The translations under genes were made by a program, and so were the position numbers. Of a DNA stretch of 31,315 bases, positions 8,437-17,700 are shown one piece after another. Under the pieces are notes generated by a model. That model saw only the letters and a program-made list of their open reading frames with translations, was not told the DNA's origin and did no database searches. Origin of the DNA: Cellvibrionales bacterium UBA1854 (lineage in GTDB: Bacteria; Pseudomonadota; Gammaproteobacteria; Pseudomonadales; Porticoccaceae); NCBI GenBank assembly GCA_002338445.1, contig DDII01000065.1, positions 6,564 through 37,878 on the forward strand, in the 5' to 3' direction. The stretch's first letter is position 1. Every line of letters begins with the position of its first letter.

Positions 8437-9643
8437 CCAGAAAAATATTATCGTTTTCAACACCCAAATCTTGCAAAAGCTTCACGACCGCTGCATTCAT
8501 CATGGGCGGACCACACATGTAATATTCGCAGTCCTCCGGAGCATCATGATTTTTTAGATATTGATCATATAACACGTTATGAATAAACCCAGTGGAACCT
8601 TGCCAATCGTCTTCAGGCTGAGGATCTGACAATGCCAAATGCCATTCAAAATTATCGTTTTCTAAAGCAAGCTTGTCATATTCTTTGTCATAAAAACACT
8701 CTCTCAGTGACCTCGCCCCATACCAGAAGCTGATTTTCCGATTTGTCTTAATTCGCTTTAATTGATCAAAAATATGAGAACGCATGGGGGCCATCCCAGC
8801 ACCACCACCGATAAAAATCATTTCAGCATCTGTCTCTTTTGCAAAAAATTCGCCGAACGGCCCGAAGACAGTGACGGTATCTCCGGGTTTTAAGCTAAAA
8901 ATATAAGATGACATTTGACCTGGTACTATACCTTCAGATCCAGGCGGTGGCGTCGCTATACGTATGTTAAATTTGACAATTCCATGTTCATCTGGGTAAT
9001 TTGCCATTGAGTATGCACGAATGACGGGTTCGTCCACCGTGGATTCGTGCTTGAAAAAATTGAAGCGTTCCCAGTCGGCCCTATATTGCTCCTCGATATC
9101 GAAATCTGAAAATTTTATATGATGCGGAGGACACTCCAATTGAACGTAGCCACCCGCTCTGAAATTCACTTTTTCTCGCTCTGGCAAGCGCAAGGTTAGT
9201 TCCTTGATAAAAGTGGCTACGTTTAAATTCGACTCCACTGTACACTGCCACTTTTTAACCCCAAACACTTCATCAGGTACAAGGACCTTCATATCCTGCT
9301 TAACAGGAGTCTGACAAGATAACCTCCAACCCTCCCCAGCTTCCCTTCGATTAAAATGTCCCTCTTCCGTAGGAAGCATAGACCCTCCACCATCAGTGAT
9401 AATGCATTTACATTGGGCGCAACTGCCTCCGCCGCCACATGCGGACGGCAAAAATAAACCAGCATTTGATAGTGTCTGCAAAAGCTTATCTCCAGCGGCT
9501 ACAGAGATTGTTTTCTCTCCGTTGATTTCGATACTCACGTTCCCAGAGGAGACCAGCTGGCTTCGCGCAACTAAAATGAAGCCTACAAGAGCCATAATTA
9601 TGGTTGTAAACATCATCACACCTAGACCAATTTCAAAACTCAT
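8420..9643 (-). CDS. nqrF: Na+-translocating NADH:quinone reductase subunit F (NADH dehydrogenase subunit)
   Basis: Entry point for electrons: oxidises NADH through FAD and passes electrons to a 2Fe-2S centre. About 407 aa: one N-terminal membrane helix (about 5-25), a plant-type ferredoxin domain with cysteines C69, C75, C78 and C110 (motif SACGGGGSCAQCKC, then RLSCQTPV), an FAD domain with RAYSMANYP, and an NADH domain with FIGGGAGMAPMRSH and YYMCGPPMMNAAV. The C-terminus is the canonical LDDFGG. The ATG at 9643 gives the usual N-terminus; a TTG one codon earlier is less likely. Sixth structural gene of the nqr operon; its end overlaps the probable start region of apbE. Confidence 0.97.
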   Translation of the reverse strand: MSFEIGLGVMMFTTIIMALVGFILVARSQLVSSGNVSIEINGEKTISVAAGDKLLQTLSNAGLFLPSACGGGGSCAQCKCIITDGGGSMLPTEEGHFNRREAGEGWRLSCQTPVKQDMKVLVPDEVFGVKKWQCTVESNLNVATFIKELTLRLPEREKVNFRAGGYVQLECPPHHIKFSDFDIEEQYRADWERFNFFKHESTVDEPVIRAYSMANYPDEHGIVKFNIRIATPPPGSEGIVPGQMSSYIFSLKPGDTVTVFGPFGEFFAKETDAEMIFIGGGAGMAPMRSHIFDQLKRIKTNRKISFWYGARSLRECFYDKEYDKLALENDNFEWHLALSDPQPEDDWQGSTGFIHNVLYDQYLKNHDAPEDCEYYMCGPPMMNAAVVKLLQDLGVENDNIFLDDFGG

Positions 9644-9665
9644 CAAAATAAAGAACTCCCACTTG

Positions 9666-10274
9666 TTAGAGCGCTATACCGCCAAATGACATAAATCCCA
9701 TCGATATCAAACCAACTGTTATAAATACAATACCCAATCCTTGGAGACCCTCAGGGATATCGCTATACTTCAGCTTTTCACGGATGCCTGCTAAGACAGC
9801 GATTGCCAACGCCCAAGAGACCCCAGAACCAAAACCATAAACAATACTTTCTGAAAAGTTGTAGCCTCGCTCCGCCATAAGTAAAGACCCACCCAAAATC
9901 GCGCAATTCACCGTAATCAGGGGTAAGAATACCCCCAAAGCCCCATACAGAACAGGTACATACTTGTCCAGAACCATTTCCAAGACCTGCACCATTGCTG
10001 CAATTACGCCTATAAAACATAAATACATCAGAAAGCTTAAGTTAACATCGGGCAGTCCTATCCAAGCTAGAGCTCCCTCACCAATAAAGTAATTAAGAAT
10101 AATATTATTTGCTGGAACCGTGACAGTCTGCACAACGATAACAGCCAGTCCCAACCCCAAAGCCGCATTGATCTTTTTTGAAAGTGCTATAAATGTGCAC
10201 ATTCCCAAAAACAAACTCAGTGCAATGTTATCAATGAAGATTGACCTTGCCAGTAGACTGAGGTAATGATCCAT
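9666..10274 (-). CDS. nqrE: Na+-translocating NADH:quinone reductase subunit E
   Basis: An all-helical inner-membrane subunit of 202 aa, about six transmembrane segments, related to NqrD and to RnfA. Together with NqrD it holds an Fe-S centre in the middle of the membrane. The conserved cysteines are visible: C26 in FLGMCTFIALSKK and C124 in LITVNCAILGGSL. The segment with TVPANNIILNY is typical of NqrE. ATG overlaps the nqrD stop by one base (TGATG), indicating coupled translation. Confidence 0.97.
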   Translation of the reverse strand: MDHYLSLLARSIFIDNIALSLFLGMCTFIALSKKINAALGLGLAVIVVQTVTVPANNIILNYFIGEGALAWIGLPDVNLSFLMYLCFIGVIAAMVQVLEMVLDKYVPVLYGALGVFLPLITVNCAILGGSLLMAERGYNFSESIVYGFGSGVSWALAIAVLAGIREKLKYSDIPEGLQGLGIVFITVGLISMGFMSFGGIAL

Positions 10275-10936
10275 CAGACTGCCCCCTCCGACCTACTGTT
10301 ATTAGAAATGTTAAATTCCCTTTTTTCTATTTGATCTCGTTTCCATACACGCAGCCCCCAAATTATAAAACCGATTAAAAAGAAAGCGCTCGGAGGCATC
10401 AACATTAAGCCATTTACGACATACCAACCTCCCTCCGTGGAAGGAGCGACCACCTGAATGCCCCATATCGACCCTGAACCAAATAGTTCTCTCAAAAAAG
10501 CGACCAACATCAATATCACACTGTAGCCGAGTCCGTTTCCCACACCATCAAGCAGACTTGCAACTGGTGGATTCTTCATTGCAAATGCCTCCGCTCGACC
10601 CATGACGATGCAATTAGTAATTATGAGACCAACGAACACGGAGAGCTGCTTGCTTATGTCATAAGCAATTGCTTTCAAAACTTGATCCACTAAGATTACC
10701 AAAGAGGCAATGATTGTCATTTGGACAATTATTCTTATGCTATTAGGAATATGTTTTCTAATCAATGAAACGAACAAATTTGAAAAAGCGCAGACAATGG
10801 TCAATGCTATACACATCACAAAGGCAACTCTCATACTCGATGTTACCGCTAGAGCCGAACAGATGCCCAAAATCTGCAATGCTATTGGATTATTTGAGAA
10901 AAGAGGCTCTAAAAGAGTTCTTTTAGCACTGGACAT
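10274..10936 (-). CDS. nqrD: Na+-translocating NADH:quinone reductase subunit D
   Basis: A 220-aa membrane subunit, homologous to NqrE and RnfE, with about six helices. The cluster-binding cysteines are C26 (LGICSALAVT) and C110 (LIITNCIVMGRAEAFA). The FLRELFGSGSIWG segment in the second half is characteristic of NqrD. Its ATG lies two bases after the nqrC stop and its stop overlaps the nqrE start, so it is embedded in the operon without room for a promoter. Confidence 0.97.
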   Translation of the reverse strand: MSSAKRTLLEPLFSNNPIALQILGICSALAVTSSMRVAFVMCIALTIVCAFSNLFVSLIRKHIPNSIRIIVQMTIIASLVILVDQVLKAIAYDISKQLSVFVGLIITNCIVMGRAEAFAMKNPPVASLLDGVGNGLGYSVILMLVAFLRELFGSGSIWGIQVVAPSTEGGWYVVNGLMLMPPSAFFLIGFIIWGLRVWKRDQIEKREFNISNNSRSEGAV

Positions 10937-10938
10937 TT

Positions 10939-11706
10939 TTAAGCTTCTCTAATCTGAAGGTTTTTTATAAATGGTGCGAAACCGCTCTCACCCAACCAAT
11001 ATTTAACCAAATTATCAATCCCTCGTGTTGTTAGAGTAGCGCCAGCCAACCCGTCTATCTGATGTTTAGCCTCTGGCCGTTGCCGATCTACTCTCCCTTT
11101 AATAACAGTAATAACGCGTTCATTGTCGACAAACGCGCGCTTACCAATCCAGCTTGCTTTCCAAGCAACGTTGTCAACCTCTCCTCCAAGACCAGGCGTT
11201 TCAGCATGCTCATAAAACCCAATACCTGCTACAGTCTCGAAATCTCCCTCCAGCGCAAGAAATCCGTAGAGAGTAGACCAGAGACCATAACCCTTTATGG
11301 GCAAAACTAATTTTTCTATCCCATTTTTACCTTCTGCAAGATATACAATAGCGTAGTGTGGACGCCTCCGTATTTTTGCAGGATCCGACTCGGCTGTCAG
11401 CGCAACCGACATTGCCGGGTCTTTCGCGGCTTTTCTCTGATCATAGGTTTTGACGTCTAAATCATTGCTGAACTGCCCTGTTCTGAGGTCGACCAACCGA
11501 GCAGAAATACGTTCGAACTGTTTCTCAATATCGACTCCCGGCTCATATAGACCGGCTGACTGGAGAATATTAGCTTTCAAATCCAAAGCCTTGTTGAACG
11601 CTTGCGCAGGACGCAACATTACTGCAGACGTTGAAACCACAACGGCACATACGAGGCAGAGACACAGAGCCACAATGAATGTTTTCTTGATGGAATCATT
11701 ATCCAC
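10939..11706 (-). CDS. nqrC: Na+-translocating NADH:quinone reductase subunit C
   Basis: A 255-aa subunit with one N-terminal membrane helix (about 9-31) and a periplasmic FMN-binding domain. FMN is bound covalently to a threonine by ApbE; the site here reads DGLAGATLTTRG (218-229) with T224 as the likely acceptor. The usual first residue of the S/T-G-A-T motif is alanine (A221). PIKGYGLWSTLYGFLAL and HAETPGLGGEV are further family blocks. It starts with GTG at 11706, overlapping the end of nqrB by 8 bases. Confidence 0.96.
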   Translation of the reverse strand: MDNDSIKKTFIVALCLCLVCAVVVSTSAVMLRPAQAFNKALDLKANILQSAGLYEPGVDIEKQFERISARLVDLRTGQFSNDLDVKTYDQRKAAKDPAMSVALTAESDPAKIRRRPHYAIVYLAEGKNGIEKLVLPIKGYGLWSTLYGFLALEGDFETVAGIGFYEHAETPGLGGEVDNVAWKASWIGKRAFVDNERVITVIKGRVDRQRPEAKHQIDGLAGATLTTRGIDNLVKYWLGESGFAPFIKNLQIREA

Positions 11707-12892
11707 GAGATGTCCTTCTGGTTATGTTCGACTGCACCACAAAGTGGTCTATCAAAGGGGCAAAAAGATTTGCAAAAAGAATCGCTAACATAATCCCTTC
11801 AGGGAACGCCGGATTGAGTACGCGAATCATAATAGTCATCACACCAATCAAAACTCCATAGTAAAACTTACCCACATCCGTCATTGATGCTGACACGGGG
11901 TCGGTTGCCATAAAAAATGTTCCAAATGCAAATCCTCCAATCACCCAATGCCAATAAAATGGCAATGACATCATCGGATTTGTTGAGTCAATAGTGTTAA
12001 GTAACAACGCAAAAACGGAGGAACCAAAGAGAACACCAGCAACTATTCGCCATGATGCGATACGCATGTATAGCAAGAGCACTCCACCTAGCAAGATAGC
12101 AAGTGTTGAGGTCTCACCAATCGATCCATGTATAAAACCAAAAAACGCATCAGACCAGCTTGATGTATTTACTAGGCCATTCAATCCATCAGCCGCCGCC
12201 AATGATAGCATCGTAGCGCCGGTGTATCCATCGACAGCAGTCCAAACAGCATCACCACTCATGTAGGCGGGATATGCAAAATATAAGAAGGCTCTGCCTG
12301 TGAGCGCTGGATTGAGAAAGTTTTTACCAGTTCCCCCGAAGACCTCTTTTCCCACTACAATCCCAAAGCTTATTCCGAGAGCGACCATCCATAGCGGAAG
12401 ATCTGGCGGACAACATAATGCGAACAAGACGGAAGAGACGAAGAATCCTTCATTTACCTCATGGTTTCTGACGCTAGCAAAAAGAACTTCCCAGAAACCG
12501 CCTGTAACAAACGTGACAAAATAAATAGGTAAAAAATAAGCTGCACCATGAATAAAATTATCCCAAACACTTGTCGGATCATAACCAGCTAAGAAACCAA
12601 TAAAAAGTCCGCGCAATCCGTCTTGAGCAGAGAGACCTGTGTCCGCAAGAATCATATTTGCCTGATACCCTACATTCCACATTCCAAAAAACATTGCTGG
12701 AAAAGTGGCTATCCATACGGTGATCATGACACGCTTCAAATCGATACCATCACGCACATGAGAACTATTTTTCGTTACGTCCGCTGGCTTATAAAGTGCA
12801 GTGTCCACTGCTTCATACAGAGAGTAAAGTCGCGACCACTTTCCCCCGCGTTGAAAATGCGGTTCATACTTATCAAGTTTTTGTCTCAACAC
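11699..12892 (-). CDS. nqrB: Na+-translocating NADH:quinone reductase subunit B
   Basis: The largest membrane subunit (397 aa, about ten helices), carrying covalent FMN and riboflavin and contributing to the quinone site and sodium path. The flavinylation site DGYTGATMLS (221-230) has T227 as acceptor. NPALTGRAFLYFAYP and PVSASMTDVGKFYYG are conserved blocks shared with RnfD. It starts with GTG at 12892, three bases after the nqrA stop, with GAGG a few bases upstream inside the end of nqrA. Confidence 0.97.
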   Translation of the reverse strand: MLRQKLDKYEPHFQRGGKWSRLYSLYEAVDTALYKPADVTKNSSHVRDGIDLKRVMITVWIATFPAMFFGMWNVGYQANMILADTGLSAQDGLRGLFIGFLAGYDPTSVWDNFIHGAAYFLPIYFVTFVTGGFWEVLFASVRNHEVNEGFFVSSVLFALCCPPDLPLWMVALGISFGIVVGKEVFGGTGKNFLNPALTGRAFLYFAYPAYMSGDAVWTAVDGYTGATMLSLAAADGLNGLVNTSSWSDAFFGFIHGSIGETSTLAILLGGVLLLYMRIASWRIVAGVLFGSSVFALLLNTIDSTNPMMSLPFYWHWVIGGFAFGTFFMATDPVSASMTDVGKFYYGVLIGVMTIMIRVLNPAFPEGIMLAILFANLFAPLIDHFVVQSNITRRTSRG

Positions 12893-12895
12893 CGT

Positions 12896-14236
12896 CTAAC
12901 CCTCTGCTTCAATTCGATTTAAGTTCTCTCTCAAAATTGGGCCATATTCATACTTTCCTACGCACACATATGTATACAGGCCCACATCCTCTTCGTCTAA
13001 TTCTAAACAACCAAGCTTCTGAGCCATGTCAGTGTCACCAACGATAAGCGCTCGTAACAATTGTGTTGGAAGAATATCAAGTGGGTTCACGGCCTCATAG
13101 GCTCCTATTGGAACCATCGCTCGCTCACTTCCATTTGTGCTTGAAGTCATGGGGTGTAACTTCTTTCGAAAAGATGACAAGAACACAGGCAAAACGGAAT
13201 GGCTATTTGTGCCGCCTCTCAAATAGTGAAGGAATTGACGCTCTCTGCCTTCTCGAATAACCGAGACCTGGATATGATATCGTCCTAAATACGCGAGATC
13301 TTGATGTGCTCTTCTACCCGAAAGTACTGAGCCCGAAATTAATCTATTTTCACCATAAAAAAGCTCCCCAGCGACCAGCTGCTTTATTGGCGCGCCAAGA
13401 CGGGTAGCCAATAATCTGGGCCGTTTTACCTGAGGTCCTCCTAGTGCTATTACTCTTCTTACTTCAATGCGTCCACTTTTAAATAGTCCGCCGATTGCAA
13501 TTACATCTTGATATCCAACATGCCATACAGTTTTCTGAGCACTCACAGGATCAACAAAATGGATATGAGTCCCAACCAAACCCGCGGGATGCGGGCCGCT
13601 AAATGAAACTTCTCTAACGCCAGTAATGCAAGAACCTTCAATTCCAGAATCCGGTGCAGTGCATAGAGTAACAACGCCATCAGTGAGTCGTTTTAACACC
13701 TTTAACCCACACTTGAACTGGTCCGACTTTGCAGCGATTATTCCACGTGGATCGGCCGCCAAAGGATTAGTATCAATTGCGGTGACAAAAATAGAAGTCG
13801 GTTGTGAGGACGGATCAGGTACCTTTGAAAAAGGGCGAGCTCTCAGCGCAACCCAAGCCCCAGATTGGAGGAGGTTATCTATGATTCTCTCGCGAGGCAT
13901 AACGTCTATTTGGTAATCACTGAAACTCTCAAAAGTTTCTTCTAACTCTCCCTCAAGTTCGATCACTAGAGACCTAAAAACCCTGCGATCGCCTCGGTTG
14001 ATTGCTACTACCCGACCTGACCCTGGAGCCGTATACCGCACCAGAGGGTTCTTTTTATCAGTAAATAACAGTTGTCCTAATCTAACATTATCACCAACCT
14101 TCACCGCCATGGTGGGTTTCAAACCATGGTAATCAGCTCCCATCACTGCTACCTGACTGACATTTGGGGCATCCTCAATATCTTGCTCAGGTGCGCCTGA
14201 GATTGGAAGATCGATCCCACGACGGATATTTATCAT
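12896..14236 (-). CDS. nqrA: Na+-translocating NADH:quinone reductase subunit A
   Basis: First gene of the nqr operon: a 446-aa soluble subunit on the cytoplasmic face that contacts NqrB and NqrF-like RnfC folds. It begins with the family-typical INIRRGIDLPISGAPEQ, has a KPTMAVKVGDNVRLGQLLF lipoyl-like block (about 40-58), TAPGSGRVVAINRGDRR, and FSGPHPAGLVGTHIHFVDPV in the centre. A weak ribosome-binding site precedes the ATG at 14236. The operon promoter should lie in the 518-base gap to mfd; I could not identify a convincing one on the minus strand. Confidence 0.97.
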   Translation of the reverse strand: MINIRRGIDLPISGAPEQDIEDAPNVSQVAVMGADYHGLKPTMAVKVGDNVRLGQLLFTDKKNPLVRYTAPGSGRVVAINRGDRRVFRSLVIELEGELEETFESFSDYQIDVMPRERIIDNLLQSGAWVALRARPFSKVPDPSSQPTSIFVTAIDTNPLAADPRGIIAAKSDQFKCGLKVLKRLTDGVVTLCTAPDSGIEGSCITGVREVSFSGPHPAGLVGTHIHFVDPVSAQKTVWHVGYQDVIAIGGLFKSGRIEVRRVIALGGPQVKRPRLLATRLGAPIKQLVAGELFYGENRLISGSVLSGRRAHQDLAYLGRYHIQVSVIREGRERQFLHYLRGGTNSHSVLPVFLSSFRKKLHPMTSSTNGSERAMVPIGAYEAVNPLDILPTQLLRALIVGDTDMAQKLGCLELDEEDVGLYTYVCVGKYEYGPILRENLNRIEAEG

Positions 14237-14396
14237 TTAAATCACGCTCAAAATATTTCACAGGCCAGGAAGTGAGTCCTGACAATCTCTCGGCGGAAAA
14301 CCTTAGTGGAATACAAGAAGAGAGCCCAAACGCGCAATCATTGGCGGAGGCTCGTCTATCATGTTGTCAAATACGTATTGTAATAGGGAGTGTCTA

Positions 14397-14561
14397 ATGA
14401 TTCCAGTCACTATGAGGGAAAATCAGGTTTTTTTTCTTACAGACAAAGAAATTTGCCTTACCATCGCAGCGGCAGATGTAACGTCGATCAATGTAAAGTT
14501 ATCAAGTATATATTCATATGGAGCAGAACTTATTACTGTTGCCCACGTCATGACTTCATAA
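14397..14561 (+). CDS. Possible 54-aa small protein, unrecognised
   Basis: Open frame beginning MIPVTMRENQVFFLTDKE and ending VAHVMTS. The only support is the AGGGAG motif about eight bases before the ATG and the lack of any other gene in this gap. It has no signal peptide, no clear membrane segment and no motif I know. It overlaps a minus-strand open frame of similar length, and gaps of this base composition often contain such frames by chance, so it is more likely not a gene. Confidence 0.15.
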   Translation: MIPVTMRENQVFFLTDKEICLTIAAADVTSINVKLSSIYSYGAELITVAHVMTS

Positions 14562-14582
14562 CAAGGGTTTAAAGAGTATAAT
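14555..14582 (+). promoter_or_regulatory. Possible sigma-70 promoter for mfd
   Basis: A perfect TATAAT at 14577-14582 is preceded at 16 bases by TTCATA (14555-14560), a 4-of-6 match to the -35 consensus. It points toward mfd and would leave an untranslated leader of about 165 bases. It rests on hexamer matching alone in AT-rich DNA. Confidence 0.3.
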
Positions 14583-14754
14583 AAAAATCGGTCAAAATGA
14601 TTGTGAGATTGAACTTGAGTTAAACAGACCATGCACTAGCTAGATTTCATATTTAGTAGCCCGGGTTTTAAAGACCTAAGATACTTTAGAAAACGAACAG
14701 GATCTAAATCAAAGCTGGCAGGCATCCGCAAGGCAAGGGTTATATCTAAAGGAA

Positions 14755-17700
14755 ATGACAAAAGTAAATTTACCTATCGAAAAAATGGCAAGTGCCAAAA
14801 CAAATTGGAGCGACCTATCGGTATCAGCAATTGCTTTAGCAATTACTGAATCCGCCAAAAATTTTACCGGCCTTACTGTTGTGATCGCGGGTTCCGCAAA
14901 CGAAGTGGATGCTTACGCGAGCTCAATCAATTTCTTTTCTCACGGGCACGATCTTCCACTCTATCGTCTCCCTGATTGGGAAACACTTCCATATGATATT
15001 TTTTCACCTCACCAAGACATCGTGTCGGAGCGACTTTCCACTTTATCTCAATTGTCCGCAGTTTCGCAGGGAATTCTTGTGATATCAGTTCAAACGATGA
15101 TGCACCGACTGATTCCGACTGACTTTGTTGCTTCACGCACTTTCCTTCACCGAGTCGGCGACATTTGTAATCGAGAAAAATTTATGCTGCAACTCGAACA
15201 GGTAGGGTATCAAAGAACGGACACTGTGTTTAATTGTGGGGAATATGCACCTCGAGGATCTATTATCGACGTCTATCCAATGGGTGCCGAAACACCTTTT
15301 CGTATTGACTTGATCGATGATGAAATAGAGAGCTTACGTATTTTTGATATAGATTCCCAAAGAACAATAAAAAAAGTTAATGAACTAAGTATTTTGCCAG
15401 CGAAAGAATTTCCGATGGACAGAGCCTCTGTAAACCGCTTTCTAAACCGATGGTGTTTAACATTTCCAAAGAGCCCCAGAGAAACTCCGATTTACCGAGA
15501 TGTTGCAAACGGTATAGCGCCTCAAGGAATAGAATATTTTTTAAAGTTATTTTTCGAAAATATGTCTACAATTTTTGATTATCTGCCGCCTGAGGCAAAA
15601 ATTTTTAGCCTCGCTGGAGTCGAAGCTGCGTCTATGAACTTCTGGGAAAACATTACGAGCAGGTATGATGATTTCCAGTTAGACAATCAGCGGCCATTAC
15701 TTCCGCCAGATGAAATTTTTATTACCGTTAACGAACTATTTCAAAAGATAGAAGCTTTACGCACAGTTTGCTTATCCGAAACTGCGAACCCTAAATCGAG
15801 TGAAAACTATAAGTTTCGAATTCACAATTTACCAAATATCAGTGTTATTGAAACACCTAAAATATCATTTGTAGCACTAAATACATTTCTTAGTAAAATT
15901 GATGATGACTCGCTTAAGGTGCTTTTTTGTGCTGACTCAGCTGGACGAAGGGAAATATTGATTGATTTGCTAAGCGACTCCGGTATTACTACACAAGTGC
16001 ATGAAGACTGGAAAAAATTTACGGAATCATCATGCAAGTTTGCAATCACAGTCTGCCAATTAGAGAAAGGTTTTTTTTGGGAAGAAAAAAATATATGCAT
16101 AATTGCCGAGGGAGAACTTTTCGGTAAGCAAGTGATGCAACGTCGGCGGCGTTCAAAAATTGGAAAGACCCCAGAACAAATTTTTAAATCCCTAGCAGAA
16201 CTTCAACAAGGTACTCCAGTGGTTCACATTGAGCATGGAATTGGCAAGTATTGTGGCCTTAAAACACTGGCCATAGATAAAAGCTTTCAAGAATTTCTGG
16301 AACTCTCCTACGCGGAAGACGCAAAACTGTACGTGCCGGTTGCATCTTTACATTTAATTAGTAGGTTCGGAGCTAGCAACAATGAATCCGTTACACTCAG
16401 CAGGCTTGGAAGTGACAAATGGGAAAGGGCCAAAGAAAAAGCAGCGAAACAAATTCGAGATACGGCGGTGGAGTTACTAGATATATACTCCCGTCGTGCA
16501 TCAAAAACTGGTTATGCATGCAAGGATGACGTCAGAGATTACAACCAGTTTTGTCGAGAATTTCCATTTGAAGAGACCGGAGATCAAATTGAGGCAATTC
16601 AGGCGGTTAGGCAAGATTTATTGCGACCCCAACCAATGGACAGACTTATCTGCGGTGATGTGGGATTCGGAAAAACTGAAGTCGCAATGCGAGCTGCATT
16701 TACAGTAGTGAGCAGTGGCAAGCAGGCTATTATTTTAGTACCTACCACACTCCTCGCTCACCAACATACCAAAAATTTTCGAGATCGATTTTCAAACTGG
16801 CCAATTACGATTGAATCTCTATCGAGATTCAAAACAAAGACAGAGCAGAAAAAAATTTTTGTTGCCCTTGAATCTGGTTCTGTAGACATTTTAATTACGA
16901 CTCATAAATTACTCCATCTGGATTTACAGTTCCCCAGACTTGGATTACTTGTAATCGACGAGGAGCATCGATTCGGCGTTCGCCAAAAAGAAAAAATCAA
17001 GTCTTTACGGAGCCATGTGGATATTCTTACCCTTACCGCCACACCTATTCCTAGGACGCTCAACATGTCTATGAATAAACTTAGAGATCTATCGATCATT
17101 GCAACGCCACCCGCTAAAAGGTTATCAGTCAAAACTTTTGTACGAAAAGATGAATCTCGGGTAATAAAAGAGGCCATAATGCGCGAAATAATGCGTGGCG
17201 GGCAGATCTACTTCCTACACAATGATGTAAAGAGCATTGAAAAAATTGCTCACAATTTATCTGACCTTGTCCCAGAAGCACTTGTAAAGATAGCCCATGG
17301 CCAAATGCGAGAGCGAGATTTAGAGCAAGTAATGTCTGAATTTTACCATAAGCGTTTCAACGTGCTAGTGTGTACTACAATCATCGAAACTGGTATTGAT
17401 GTGCCCAGCGCAAATACAATAATTATTAATCGAGCAGACAAATTTGGACTTGCTCAACTTCACCAACTCCGAGGAAGGGTGGGCCGTTCCCACCATCAAG
17501 CTTATGCATACTTAATGATACCAGTGGATAAAATTATGGATTCCAATGCGAGAAAACGATTGGAGGCGATATCAGTGTCTGATTACCTAGGCTCTGGATT
17601 CGCTCTGGCAACAAATGATCTAGAAATTCGGGGAGCAGGCGAATTGCTTGGTGATGAGCAAAGCGGTCATATCACCAGCATTGGATTTACTCTGTACCAC

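Larger units (their letters stand above)
14237..14754. other. 518-base divergent intergenic region between nqrA and mfd, no recognised gene
   Basis: Must contain the promoters of the nqr operon (minus) and of mfd-csiV (plus). I translated it in all six frames and recognised no homology. One 54-codon plus-strand reading frame (ATG 14397 to 14561) has AGGGAG at a good distance upstream, and a 69-codon frame (14423-14632) overlaps it on the minus strand; both could be chance. In Pseudomonas, as I recall, a gap gene sits in this place; no trace of it is visible here. Confidence 0.6.

Noticed and set aside
14423..14632. 69-codon minus-strand open frame in the nqrA-mfd gap
   Set aside because: No ribosome-binding site, no recognisable motif, and it overlaps another short frame on the plus strand; insufficient to call a gene.
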